From Rhizobium sp. 18065 (GTDB lineage: Bacteria; Pseudomonadota; Alphaproteobacteria; Rhizobiales; Rhizobiaceae), in NCBI RefSeq assembly GCF_902706095.1, contig NZ_CACSJP010000001.1:620001-684000 (forward strand): a stretch of DNA of 64,000 nucleotides, given 5' to 3'. Positions within the stretch are counted from its first letter, which is position 1. The number at the start of each line of letters is the position of its first letter. Shown here in pieces: positions 7,897 through 15,639 of this stretch. The translations under genes were made by a program, and so were the position numbers. The notes below the pieces were generated by a model that ran no database searches, was not told the DNA's origin, and worked only from the letters and a program-made list of their open reading frames with translations.

Positions 7897-10800
7897 AGTC
7901 TCCCACCACTCTGCTTCTCGTCATCCATGGAGTCTGCGTGCCGTCGGTCGCGTCGACGACGATGGATTTCACGCCGCGATAAAGTTCTGAGGCCTCGATC
8001 CGGCCATTCCTGTCCGTGTCGTAGTTGTGGCGATCCTCGCCAATCACCCTCACAACGGCGTTGGTAAACAGCCCGCCGGTCTCCCGGCGGGCAATCGATT
8101 CCTGCCTGCCCTTGGCAGCCGCAACGACCGTCACGTTCGAACCTAATTGCGTGAACCCCTTTGCAAGCTCGTCGTTTGTCGCGTTCGCATTCCCGCCAGC
8201 AGCACCCGAGTGACATGCGTCCAGCAACAGGGTGATGGATGCACGCGATGTCTTGAGCGCGCTCTGCAGCGCCTCGAAAGACAATGCAGTCTCTGCAAGC
8301 CTTTGAGGATCCGTCCCGGACGTTGCGAAGTAGAAGCGTCCGTTAGCATCCCGCAGCCCATGCCCAGCGAGGAAAAGCACGGCATGATCACCGTTCTCAA
8401 GGTCGGCGGTCAGTGCCAGAGCGGCAGAAAGGATCGCTTCCGGCGTTGCCGCACGATCCTTCGGTCCTTGCAGGAGCTCGAAGGGTGGGCTTGGTCCCTC
8501 TTTCTTGGTCAAGGCAGAAATGATCTGTCCGGCATCCCTCAGGGCATAGTTCAGCGATGGAAGGCTTGGATTCTCGTAGGTGTTGACGCCGATCGCGAGC
8601 ACGCGCCCGACCGAACGCCTGTTTTTGGGCGGGCCCAGATCAATAGACACTGGCAGGCTCGAAAGGCCTTCTCTTGTCGTGGCGACCAGCGAAATCCACC
8701 TCGCATCCTTGAGCCTTTCGAATTCGAACGTGGATGCAAGTTCGTCACGGGCAAAACTGCGTGAAAGCTGTCCATCCTGGAAGACGGCAATGCTCGTCAC
8801 CTCGGTATCGTCGAACTGAATATCAGCTTTGATCGAGCCCGAAGGGGTCGACATGATCGTGCCGGTCAGGCTCGGGGGAAGAGCGACGACCTCTTGTTCC
8901 TCGACGCTCATTGAGGTCCCGGCCAAAGTCAACTGGGCGAGACCGACCACCCGCCGTGCAGGTCCAAAGCGATCAAGGCTGTATTGCGCGTAGTGCCCCG
9001 GAAACTTCAAGTCGATGATGCTGGCAGCCTCTGCCGTCGCGTCGTAGTGAAAGTCTTTTGTCCATACCGCTATCTCGTCGTCCACGATCCGTCCTGAAAG
9101 CACTGGTTCTGCGTTCTTTGTGAGAGGATGGACATAGAAATTGCCGTCAGAGTTGAGTTGTAGCACATGCTGCCGGTCGGCAGTCAGCCAGGCATCCTGG
9201 AGAAGGTCGCCATTTGGCAGAGCCCCGCCGATCCAGGCGAATTCTTTCTTCCCCCGATCGACGAGGGCAATGGCGCCCTTCGCTGGTGCGACGCTGAGGA
9301 TGAAATCGTCATCAGCCTTGATGTGGAACGAATTTTCGTACCAGAACTGGTGGATCGCGTTCTCGAACAGGAAGCCGGTCTCGACCAGGAATGCCTTGTC
9401 GCCTGCCGATGGAGGTTGGGAAAGGTCGATGACATAATAACCAGCATAGGCGCGCAGGCTGCCATAGGTCGCACCAGCCACGCAGTCTGACCTGGCGACC
9501 CATGCGGTTCCCTTCGGTGTCCGTACTGTCGACACCTCCACGACATCGCGTGGGACAAGGATCTTTCCTTTTTCCAACTTGCCATCGACAACGATATGTT
9601 CGCAGTCGGGAAGGCCGCTAGTATCCGCTTCGGGAAGCGACCAAGACGGTTTCCATCCCGCCATTTTCGCCTCCTTTTGCAGCCTCAGCATCGCCTTTTC
9701 GCTGGCTTTCAGGCGCGCATCTGTGTCGTAGGCGGAATGAGACTGGGGTCGATCTTTCTCGGGACGGAGGAGCTGTTCTCCGTCTGTCATTTGCGCGACC
9801 TCGATTCCGATGCGCGCCAGTTGCTCGGAAAAAATCTGCTCGACGGGTCGGCTGTTGCCTCCCAAGGCAAGAACCCCGTCATATCGGCCGTTCACGGGGC
9901 TTGCTGAGAGACCGACCCGCCTGAATATTGACAAGGTGTCGCTGAAGGGCTTTTCACGCGGCCCGTTGTCGCTCGATTCGCTCCAGTCTTCCCATTTGCC
10001 GGTCTGGACGAAGCCACCGGGCACATCGAATCCCAGAGCGAGTGTGACGGGCGCTAGGGTCCCTATTGATTGCAGCATCTGCAGGTTGGTATTGGCGTCG
10101 CTTCCGCCTTCGCTGCTATACCCGCCCTGAGCATCCGAGAGCAGCATATAGTTCGGATTCTGGAGGGCACCGATGCGATAGCCAAGCTTTCCCAGGATAC
10201 TGAACACCGAGTTCTCGAGGTCGATGCTCACGCGGGTTGATTCAGGAGACGCAGTGCAGCAGGACGGGCCTGTCATCTGGCCGAGGATCTGCAACCCGTT
10301 GCCGAAGGTTGAGGCCAGGCTAACCGTGGCCCATGGAGACGTTGTTGTAAACGCAAAGCTGTCTCCGATACCCCAGGACAGCTCACCAAGATCTAACTGC
10401 GTCGTGGTGTTCCCGTCGACCATGTCGACAATGTCGATCTTCCCCCCTTCCTCAACGGCGATGAAACGATGTGTCGGAGATACCTGCAGATGCGAACCCG
10501 CGCGCTCTATGATCTCTGTGCCGGTCGCCGCGTCGAGGAGAAGGAACCGCTGTTCGCTCAGGAGGATCGTACGAGCAACTCGCTTGACATCGATCCGGTG
10601 CGTCAAACTTGCGCGCCCTTCCGGCGTGCCCAACACAATCTCGGCAGCCGCAGGCGAGACCTCAAACGAAAGTGTTTCGGTCTTGAGCGAAATCTCCTTC
10701 TCGCAGCCGCGCAGGTAGCCCACCAGTTCGATGGTCAGTTCGCTCGTCCCTGCCTCGAGCGGCACGATGCCGATTTTGCCTGTATGTCCCGCACCTCGGC

Positions 10801-12139
10801 TCGCGAGCGAAACCATCGCGCGTGTCTTGCCCGCACCGGCCTTTATCCCGAATGGGTTGGCCGCCTCGGGTCCCAGGGCAACATGACCAATGCCGGAGAA
10901 ACGCACCCTGTCAGAGGACGAAATGATGAGCCATGCGGGAATTCGTTCAGTCAGTGTGTTTCCGCTCCATGCCACGGAAACGGCTCGCCCAGCCTGCGGC
11001 TGGCCTGTCTGCAAGCTCCAAGCAATGTCGGCTGAGAGATCTTTCAGACTTTCCTCTTCTGCAGAACAGCTGAGCCCGACGGGACGGGCCTTCTGACGGA
11101 TACGGGTGTGGTAGGTGGGCATGCTGTCCGTCAGCCGCCAACCGACTTCGTCGGACAGTGTCGGTTCGGGCCCGCGGGTGGGAGGGGGTGCTAGCCTGAG
11201 CTTCTGCTCGGCCAACATGACCGTTACGGCGCCCCGAAACGGCGTCAACTGGCCGTCAGCCCGTTTCAGGAAGCAGATGTTTCCATTCAGGTTCAAGGTA
11301 TAGGCGGTACACTGGTCGGTCGTCAGGCAAAATTTTGCGCATTCAGCCTGGGTAATTCCCCGCAGAGCCTGATCGGTCAATCCGGTGCGCAGATCTCCAC
11401 CCGGAAGATCGGTGTTCGGCATTTCCTGCCAGCGCACCGTCATTTCGGGTTTGGGCGACGTTTCATCCGCCAGACGCTCGTATGACGTGTCCGACGGCGA
11501 GGTACCACTCTCCATATCGAATGCATTGGCGATCGTGCGTGCTGCCGGGCCAAGGTTGCGTTCTTGGACCTCCTTTTCGATGTGATCGGCATGCGCTTGC
11601 CGAAGAACGGTGGGGGCAGCCCAACCTCTGTCGCGCGCCCAGGCTGCAAGTGCCCGGCCTGTGGCTTGATCGAGGACTCCTGTGGGAGTGGTCTTCATAT
11701 ATCCCAGTTGCACCAATCCGGCCTGTACCCTGCCGATGACCGAACCGTCGGGGCTCTCCGCAGTTGTTGCACCGTTCGAAATCTCTGCCGTGGTTGTGCC
11801 GGCCTCTTGCTCAAGCGTATCGAGATGGGCTCGTCTCAGTGTCGTCGGCGGTTCCCAGCCCCGATCTCGCGCCCAGGCAGCCACAGCGTTCCATGTTGCG
11901 GGGCCTGCCTGTCCATCGACACCAGTCTTCAAGTAGCCCAGCGTCGCGAGCGCCTTCTGAAGGCGCAAAGTCTGCTGATCGTCGAGTTGGGATTGGAAAA
12001 CCCGCGGCGAATCCTGCCGTTCGATCGGAATTCCGAAAACATTCCCGAGCAGCTCGGAAGCCGATTGCGCCTGCGCAGGCGCGCACCAGGTCACGAGGGC
12101 AAATAGTGCTGCGCATGCTCGGTACATTGGGGCGTCCAT
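7883..12139 (-). CDS. Large exported caspase-like (C14) protein with peptidoglycan-binding-like repeats and PAN-like domain
   Basis: This is a 1418-residue protein read from the ATG at 12139, which gives a signal peptide (ALFALVTWCAPAQAQ); the frame extends 54 residues further upstream without a signal. In order: two peptidoglycan-binding-like repeats (about 55-95 and 137-175, each ending AWARDRGW); a PAN/Apple-like segment (about 250-315, ECAKFCLTTDQCTAYTLN); a long beta-rich middle with propeller-like stretches; and a C-terminal caspase-like domain from about residue 1175. The catalytic dyad is His near 1260 (LFLAGHGLRD) and Cys near 1309 (LLLDACHSGAAG). A textbook 12-residue EF-hand loop (DTDRNGRIEASE, about 1374-1385) follows, suggesting calcium control as in metacaspases. 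It heads a three-gene overlapping operon. The signal peptide places it outside the cytoplasm, unlike most caspase-based defence effectors. Domain calls are firm for the caspase part, fair for the rest. Confidence 0.82.
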   Translation of the reverse strand: MDAPMYRACAALFALVTWCAPAQAQSASELLGNVFGIPIERQDSPRVFQSQLDDQQTLRLQKALATLGYLKTGVDGQAGPATWNAVAAWARDRGWEPPTTLRRAHLDTLEQEAGTTTAEISNGATTAESPDGSVIGRVQAGLVQLGYMKTTPTGVLDQATGRALAAWARDRGWAAPTVLRQAHADHIEKEVQERNLGPAARTIANAFDMESGTSPSDTSYERLADETSPKPEMTVRWQEMPNTDLPGGDLRTGLTDQALRGITQAECAKFCLTTDQCTAYTLNLNGNICFLKRADGQLTPFRGAVTVMLAEQKLRLAPPPTRGPEPTLSDEVGWRLTDSMPTYHTRIRQKARPVGLSCSAEEESLKDLSADIAWSLQTGQPQAGRAVSVAWSGNTLTERIPAWLIISSSDRVRFSGIGHVALGPEAANPFGIKAGAGKTRAMVSLASRGAGHTGKIGIVPLEAGTSELTIELVGYLRGCEKEISLKTETLSFEVSPAAAEIVLGTPEGRASLTHRIDVKRVARTILLSEQRFLLLDAATGTEIIERAGSHLQVSPTHRFIAVEEGGKIDIVDMVDGNTTTQLDLGELSWGIGDSFAFTTTSPWATVSLASTFGNGLQILGQMTGPSCCTASPESTRVSIDLENSVFSILGKLGYRIGALQNPNYMLLSDAQGGYSSEGGSDANTNLQMLQSIGTLAPVTLALGFDVPGGFVQTGKWEDWSESSDNGPREKPFSDTLSIFRRVGLSASPVNGRYDGVLALGGNSRPVEQIFSEQLARIGIEVAQMTDGEQLLRPEKDRPQSHSAYDTDARLKASEKAMLRLQKEAKMAGWKPSWSLPEADTSGLPDCEHIVVDGKLEKGKILVPRDVVEVSTVRTPKGTAWVARSDCVAGATYGSLRAYAGYYVIDLSQPPSAGDKAFLVETGFLFENAIHQFWYENSFHIKADDDFILSVAPAKGAIALVDRGKKEFAWIGGALPNGDLLQDAWLTADRQHVLQLNSDGNFYVHPLTKNAEPVLSGRIVDDEIAVWTKDFHYDATAEAASIIDLKFPGHYAQYSLDRFGPARRVVGLAQLTLAGTSMSVEEQEVVALPPSLTGTIMSTPSGSIKADIQFDDTEVTSIAVFQDGQLSRSFARDELASTFEFERLKDARWISLVATTREGLSSLPVSIDLGPPKNRRSVGRVLAIGVNTYENPSLPSLNYALRDAGQIISALTKKEGPSPPFELLQGPKDRAATPEAILSAALALTADLENGDHAVLFLAGHGLRDANGRFYFATSGTDPQRLAETALSFEALQSALKTSRASITLLLDACHSGAAGGNANATNDELAKGFTQLGSNVTVVAAAKGRQESIARRETGGLFTNAVVRVIGEDRHNYDTDRNGRIEASELYRGVKSIVVDATDGTQTPWMTRSRVVGDYAIF

Positions 12140-12523
12140 TGCGCGATGGGTTAACCAATAGTGAATGTGCAGACTCAATTGCAAATTCACAAGTACAATT
12201 TTAGGACGTGCTAGCGAGTGGCGAGCCTTTTGTACGCAAAGAACCCTAGGTTGAAGATTTTGCGTGAGAGGCCATGGCCGGCCGTGACGGTTATACGACA
12301 TTTATTGCGGCGGTGGTGTCGAGCGTTTTGGATGGTGCGGCTGAGTGGGTGTCGCGTTGCTTGGCTGATCCAGTGACGCCGAGGCAGTTGCACGCCAATC
12401 GCAGAAATATGCGTTATAAATGACGCACGTTGATGCAGACGCATTGTGATGCGCTATAATGAATGTTAACGATTGTTGACGCGTCATGATGCGTTTTAGT
12501 CAACTCCATGCAAGAGATCGAAC
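12140..12523. other. Intergenic region with partition-type repeats
   Basis: This 384-bp gap lies between the divergent caspase operon and the parA gene. The left half shows no motif I can name. The right half holds the repeated TGAYGCR heptamers listed separately. It probably contains both promoters. Confidence 0.6.
12409..12496. repeat. Cluster of TGACGC/TGATGC heptamers upstream of parA (candidate centromere/operator)
   Basis: Between 12409 and 12496 the motif TGAYGCR or its complement recurs: ATGCGTTA near 12409, TGACGCA at 12421, TGATGCA at 12431, GACGCAT at 12438, TGATGCG at 12447, TGACGCG at 12477 and TGATGCG at 12487. Several are about 10 bp apart, i.e. on one helix face. Arrays of this kind upstream of small parA genes on alphaproteobacterial plasmids act as both operator and partition site. 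The same core forms the palindromes at 13517 and 15348. Confidence 0.6.
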
Positions 12524-13198
12524 ATGCCAGTCATCACCGTAGCAAACCCAAAGGGCGGGGCAGGGAAGTCGACAGCAACGCTGGTGCTTGCCACCTCCCT
12601 GGCGCAGCAGGGCGCAAGCGTCGTCATCCTTGATTGCGACCCAAACAGAGCGATCGAGGGCTGGAGGGCGGGGGACTCCAAGAACCCGGTCATTGTGGAT
12701 GGGGGGATCAACGAAAGCTCGATCACGAGCAAGCTCGACGAATACCGCAAGAAGTTTCAGTTCGTCTTTGTCGATCTGGAAGGAACCGCCAGCCGGCTGA
12801 TGTCACGCGCCCTTGCCCGGGCGCAGCTCGTGGTCATTCCCATCCAGGCCAGCCCGCCAGACGCAGAACTAGCCGCGCGCGCAATCCATCTCATTCAGGA
12901 GGAAGAGCAGGCGTTCGAAAAGACGATTCCATATCGAATCCTTTTTACGCGGACGTCGCCTGCGATTGCGACGAAGCTGGAACGTCAAATCACCTCCCAG
13001 CTGACTGCCAGCGACGTGCCAATGTTTCACAATCATCTGAACGAGCGCTCTGCGTATAAGGCTATGTTCTTCTATCAGCGTGATCTGAATGAGCTTGACC
13101 CTGGCGACGTCAATGGTTTGCCGGCAGCTCGGGATAACGCGTTCCGGCTAGCCGAGGAATTGGTCAATCTTGTCATCGATACGAGGGCAGCGGCATGA
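12524..13198 (+). CDS. parA: ParA-type partition ATPase
   Basis: This 224-residue MinD/ParA ATPase has the deviant Walker A motif KGGAGKST (residues 10-17), the switch I-like DCDPNRA and the Walker B strand FVFVDLEG. It is short and lacks an N-terminal DNA-binding extension, as in type Ib plasmid ParA proteins, which rely on a small partner protein. The 3' end overlaps the next gene by 4 bp (ATGA). Upstream lie clustered TGAYGCR heptamers. This is a plasmid segregation gene now apparently located in chromosomal DNA. Confidence 0.9.
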   Translation: MPVITVANPKGGAGKSTATLVLATSLAQQGASVVILDCDPNRAIEGWRAGDSKNPVIVDGGINESSITSKLDEYRKKFQFVFVDLEGTASRLMSRALARAQLVVIPIQASPPDAELAARAIHLIQEEEQAFEKTIPYRILFTRTSPAIATKLERQITSQLTASDVPMFHNHLNERSAYKAMFFYQRDLNELDPGDVNGLPAARDNAFRLAEELVNLVIDTRAAA

Positions 13199-13485
13199 GT
13201 GGAAAGAACCTCGGCTTTGGCGGCAAGCTCGCCAACATCTCCCCTGACAGTGAGGATCCGGCCAAGATTTCAGATGCGAAGATCGATGAGGTCGGTCAGC
13301 GGCATGGATTTGTTGCCAGAGAGCCAGTCCAGAAGCTGACACGCCGCAAGCCGTCGGAGCCATCCGCAAACCTCAACATTCGGCCGCCGGTCACCACTTT
13401 CAACCGGTTTCTGGTCTTCTGCGAGCGAAACCGTATGTCCTATCCCGAAGCTCTCAAGGAGCTGATGGATCGCGCGGGTGTTTAG
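13195..13485 (+). CDS. Small ParB-like partner of ParA (probable DNA-binding adaptor)
   Basis: This 96-residue protein is translationally coupled to parA. The N-terminal 60 residues look flexible and charged; the C-terminal 35 residues ([25 protein letters not shown]) look like a short helical DNA-binding or dimerisation domain of the ribbon-helix-helix type used by plasmid partition adaptors. I do not recognise a named family. Position and size fit the centromere-binding protein of a type Ib partition cassette, with the nearby TGACGCA repeats as its likely sites. Confidence 0.65.
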   Translation: MSGKNLGFGGKLANISPDSEDPAKISDAKIDEVGQRHGFVAREPVQKLTRRKPSEPSANLNIRPPVTTFNRFLVFCERNRMSYPEALKELMDRAGV

Positions 13486-13516
13486 TGTCGTCAACTCAAT
13501 CCTGAAACAATGATAG

Positions 13517-13534
13517 TGCGTCAACGTTGACGCA
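13517..13534. promoter_or_regulatory. Perfect 18-bp palindrome TGCGTCAACGTTGACGCA
   Basis: The 18-bp sequence equals its own reverse complement. It lies 31 bp after the parA partner gene and carries the same TGACGCA core as the cluster upstream of parA. A near-identical copy is at 15348. It is a candidate binding site of the partition adaptor. Confidence 0.6.
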
Positions 13535-13538
13535 CATT

Positions 13539-13552
13539 AACGCAGATGCGTT
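13539..13552. promoter_or_regulatory. Second inverted repeat AACGCA-GA-TGCGTT
   Basis: A perfect 6-bp dyad with a 2-nt spacer lies 4 bp after the 18-bp palindrome and uses the same ACGCA/TGCGT half-site. Together they form a compact double site between the partition genes and the fic gene. Confidence 0.45.
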
Positions 13553-13668
13553 GAAAATCTACATTATCCTGCACGTATGGTGAACCGTTCTTTTACATTA
13601 GCGACGTCGACCTAAATACGCTCTCCGGCAGATCTAATTGTGATGTGCCGCCGGCATCACCGACCGTT

Positions 13669-15201
13669 TTACTCGAATGAGTTAGCGTAGAGCGTCTCGA
13701 TCTGCTTGACCTCGGTATCGTGTAGAGCGGCAAACTCTTTTGTGCGCGCCCTCTGTGAGAGGCGACCGTTATTCTGGTTGAGAAACTTGTGCAGCAATTC
13801 GGCTTGGGCCATGGGCATATCGATGATCTCCTGAAGCCCGGCGGCGAAGAGATCAAAAGCTTGCAGGAAGCGAACTTCTTGCGGCAGGTCGTGATTCACA
13901 GTCTGTTCGACGCATTCGTAGAGAAAGGCCGCATGTGCCGTGGCATCGAAGTATCGGTAGAATGGCGCTGTGTCGTTGAGGACCTCAACGTTGCCAGCAG
14001 CCGTCGGACGCCATTCAATGAACGGCAGGAGGGGCGCCGACCACGATTCCAGGACGGCTCTGTAACGTTCGATGTTCCGCAGAATGACTGCGCTGACGGG
14101 GAAAACTAGACCTGGTGGGCTGTAGGATGCGGCGGCAAGCGCGTGGTGGATTAACCAGCGGTGTAGGCGGCCATTCCCATCCACATACGGGTGGATGTAA
14201 ACAAACCCAAATGCCAGGCAGGCTGCGGCCACCACCGGATCCATCGTTCCGCGCGTCGCGCGCTCGGAAAACGCAATCAATCCGCCGACCAGGCTATCAA
14301 GATCCTCGTGTCGGGCGCTGACGTGATCGGGAATAGGCATGTTGGTGTCGCGGTCATGGACGCCGACGAACCCACCCTCATCACGAAGACCGAGGCGCAC
14401 GAAGCGGTCGTCCCCGATGACGATCCGTTGAAGACGGTCGAGCTCTTCGAGACTGAGCGGTCGGACACCCGCCTGCGATATGGCCTGGCCCCAACGCGTC
14501 GCTCTTTGCCCGGACGGTCGTTCCCCTTCTATGGCAAACGAGGATTTTGAGTCGTTGAGCAGGATAAATGCAGCAGCGCGCGCGACCAGGTCCGGACGAA
14601 CGCGTCCCATCGCCTCGCGCGCCCGCGCCCCAAGTGCCTGTTGCGAGAACGCGGCGAGATCTGCTGTTTTCCGCACTAGCGGGCAAAATGCAGGTGTGCC
14701 GGGAAGGTTATTCAATACCTTGTGTCGAGGTGACGGATCACCTTCGGTGAGACCATATTGCTGGTCCCGGTCGATGACCGGCACCATTCTCACTTTGCCA
14801 GGATCGGGAAGGTTGAGCTGTCGGCCTGTCAGCCATTCGTATAGGAACCAGAGGCGGCGGGCAAAGGCACCGGTCGGGGTCAGGCGTATGATGGCCTCGA
14901 TCTCTTCAGGGCCAACGGTTTTGAAGAGAGCGGACAAGACCTGAAGGTCAATGCCTTCGTATCTGAAAGCGAAAACCAGATGTGAGCCAAGTGCCGGTTC
15001 CGGGCGATAGCGCGGCGTTTGCATCAGCCACGCCTCTGTTGAGGCCGGGTGGTGCCGCTCCGCAATCGCGGCCATTCGGGATGGTGCGGGCAAGATCAGG
15101 TCGTAGGCCGCGATGATGGCAGCATAACCCGCCGGTTCGCCGCGCTCAGGCAAGGGGCGCCCGTGAAAGTCATTCACACTCTGCGTAGGCCATTCACCCA
15201 T
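13669..15201 (-). CDS. Fic-domain protein (AMP-transferase type) with built-in inhibitory helix
   Basis: This is a 510-residue Fic protein. The active-site signature HPYVDGNGRLHR is at about residues 337-348. The inhibitory motif S-x3-E-G (SFAIEG, about 221-226) precedes the Fic core, so this is an autoinhibited class II Fic enzyme with no separate antitoxin needed. Such proteins transfer AMP (or another nucleotide part) from a nucleotide to a target hydroxyl. The long N-terminal 200 residues and C-terminal 130 residues are extra to the core; the C-terminal part may be a winged-helix-like domain. It is leftward, convergent with the partition genes, and flanked on both sides by the TGCGTCAA palindromes. 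The target is unknown. Confidence 0.88.
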   Translation of the reverse strand: MGEWPTQSVNDFHGRPLPERGEPAGYAAIIAAYDLILPAPSRMAAIAERHHPASTEAWLMQTPRYRPEPALGSHLVFAFRYEGIDLQVLSALFKTVGPEEIEAIIRLTPTGAFARRLWFLYEWLTGRQLNLPDPGKVRMVPVIDRDQQYGLTEGDPSPRHKVLNNLPGTPAFCPLVRKTADLAAFSQQALGARAREAMGRVRPDLVARAAAFILLNDSKSSFAIEGERPSGQRATRWGQAISQAGVRPLSLEELDRLQRIVIGDDRFVRLGLRDEGGFVGVHDRDTNMPIPDHVSARHEDLDSLVGGLIAFSERATRGTMDPVVAAACLAFGFVYIHPYVDGNGRLHRWLIHHALAAASYSPPGLVFPVSAVILRNIERYRAVLESWSAPLLPFIEWRPTAAGNVEVLNDTAPFYRYFDATAHAAFLYECVEQTVNHDLPQEVRFLQAFDLFAAGLQEIIDMPMAQAELLHKFLNQNNGRLSQRARTKEFAALHDTEVKQIETLYANSFE

Positions 15202-15639
15202 CTGTTGTCCCGCGAAACTGGATCACTTGGCGCAGGCCCCTTCGTGAGAATCCATCACCGTCAGCGAAAACCTATCACCGATTATAAATTTTGTGAATTA
15301 TATTCACTGAGCTAGGCGAAGTGCTCCATGAGAGGGCTTCGTGATGATGCGTCAATGTTGACGCGCGTCAAACACCGAAGTCAGGCGCATAATCACGCCG
15401 AACGACTTCTCGGCGCTCATCGCATACCGAGACGACGCATCTCCGCCTGCCAGTGTCCTCTGAGCTTCCGGGTCGTCGCCAAATGATCTCCAACTGATGT
15501 TGAATTTCACGCGTAGGACGCCCGTGGAGGGATGCCAAGGGTGATCCCGGCACATTCCAGGCCATTCGGAAAACGAAGTTCATCCTAACATAACCAATAA
15601 TGACGACAATGCGTTCGACTGTGCTGGAGTAACTGAACG
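15202..15639. other. Intergenic region upstream of fic and of the GGDEF-EAL gene
   Basis: This is 438 bp between two divergent genes. It holds the palindrome at 15348 and is locally AT-rich near 15275-15305. No gene, RNA or terminator is recognisable. Confidence 0.6.
15348..15365. promoter_or_regulatory. Near-palindrome TGCGTCAATGTTGACGCG, second copy of the island motif
   Basis: It differs from the perfect palindrome at 13517 at one central base and the last base. It lies about 147 bp upstream of the fic start, so it may link fic expression to the partition adaptor, or be a second partition site. Confidence 0.5.

Noticed and set aside
7883..12139. Caspase-like gene as a standard phage-defence effector
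   Set aside because: The signal peptide and peptidoglycan-binding-like repeats point outside the cytoplasm, and no defence sensor gene is adjacent.
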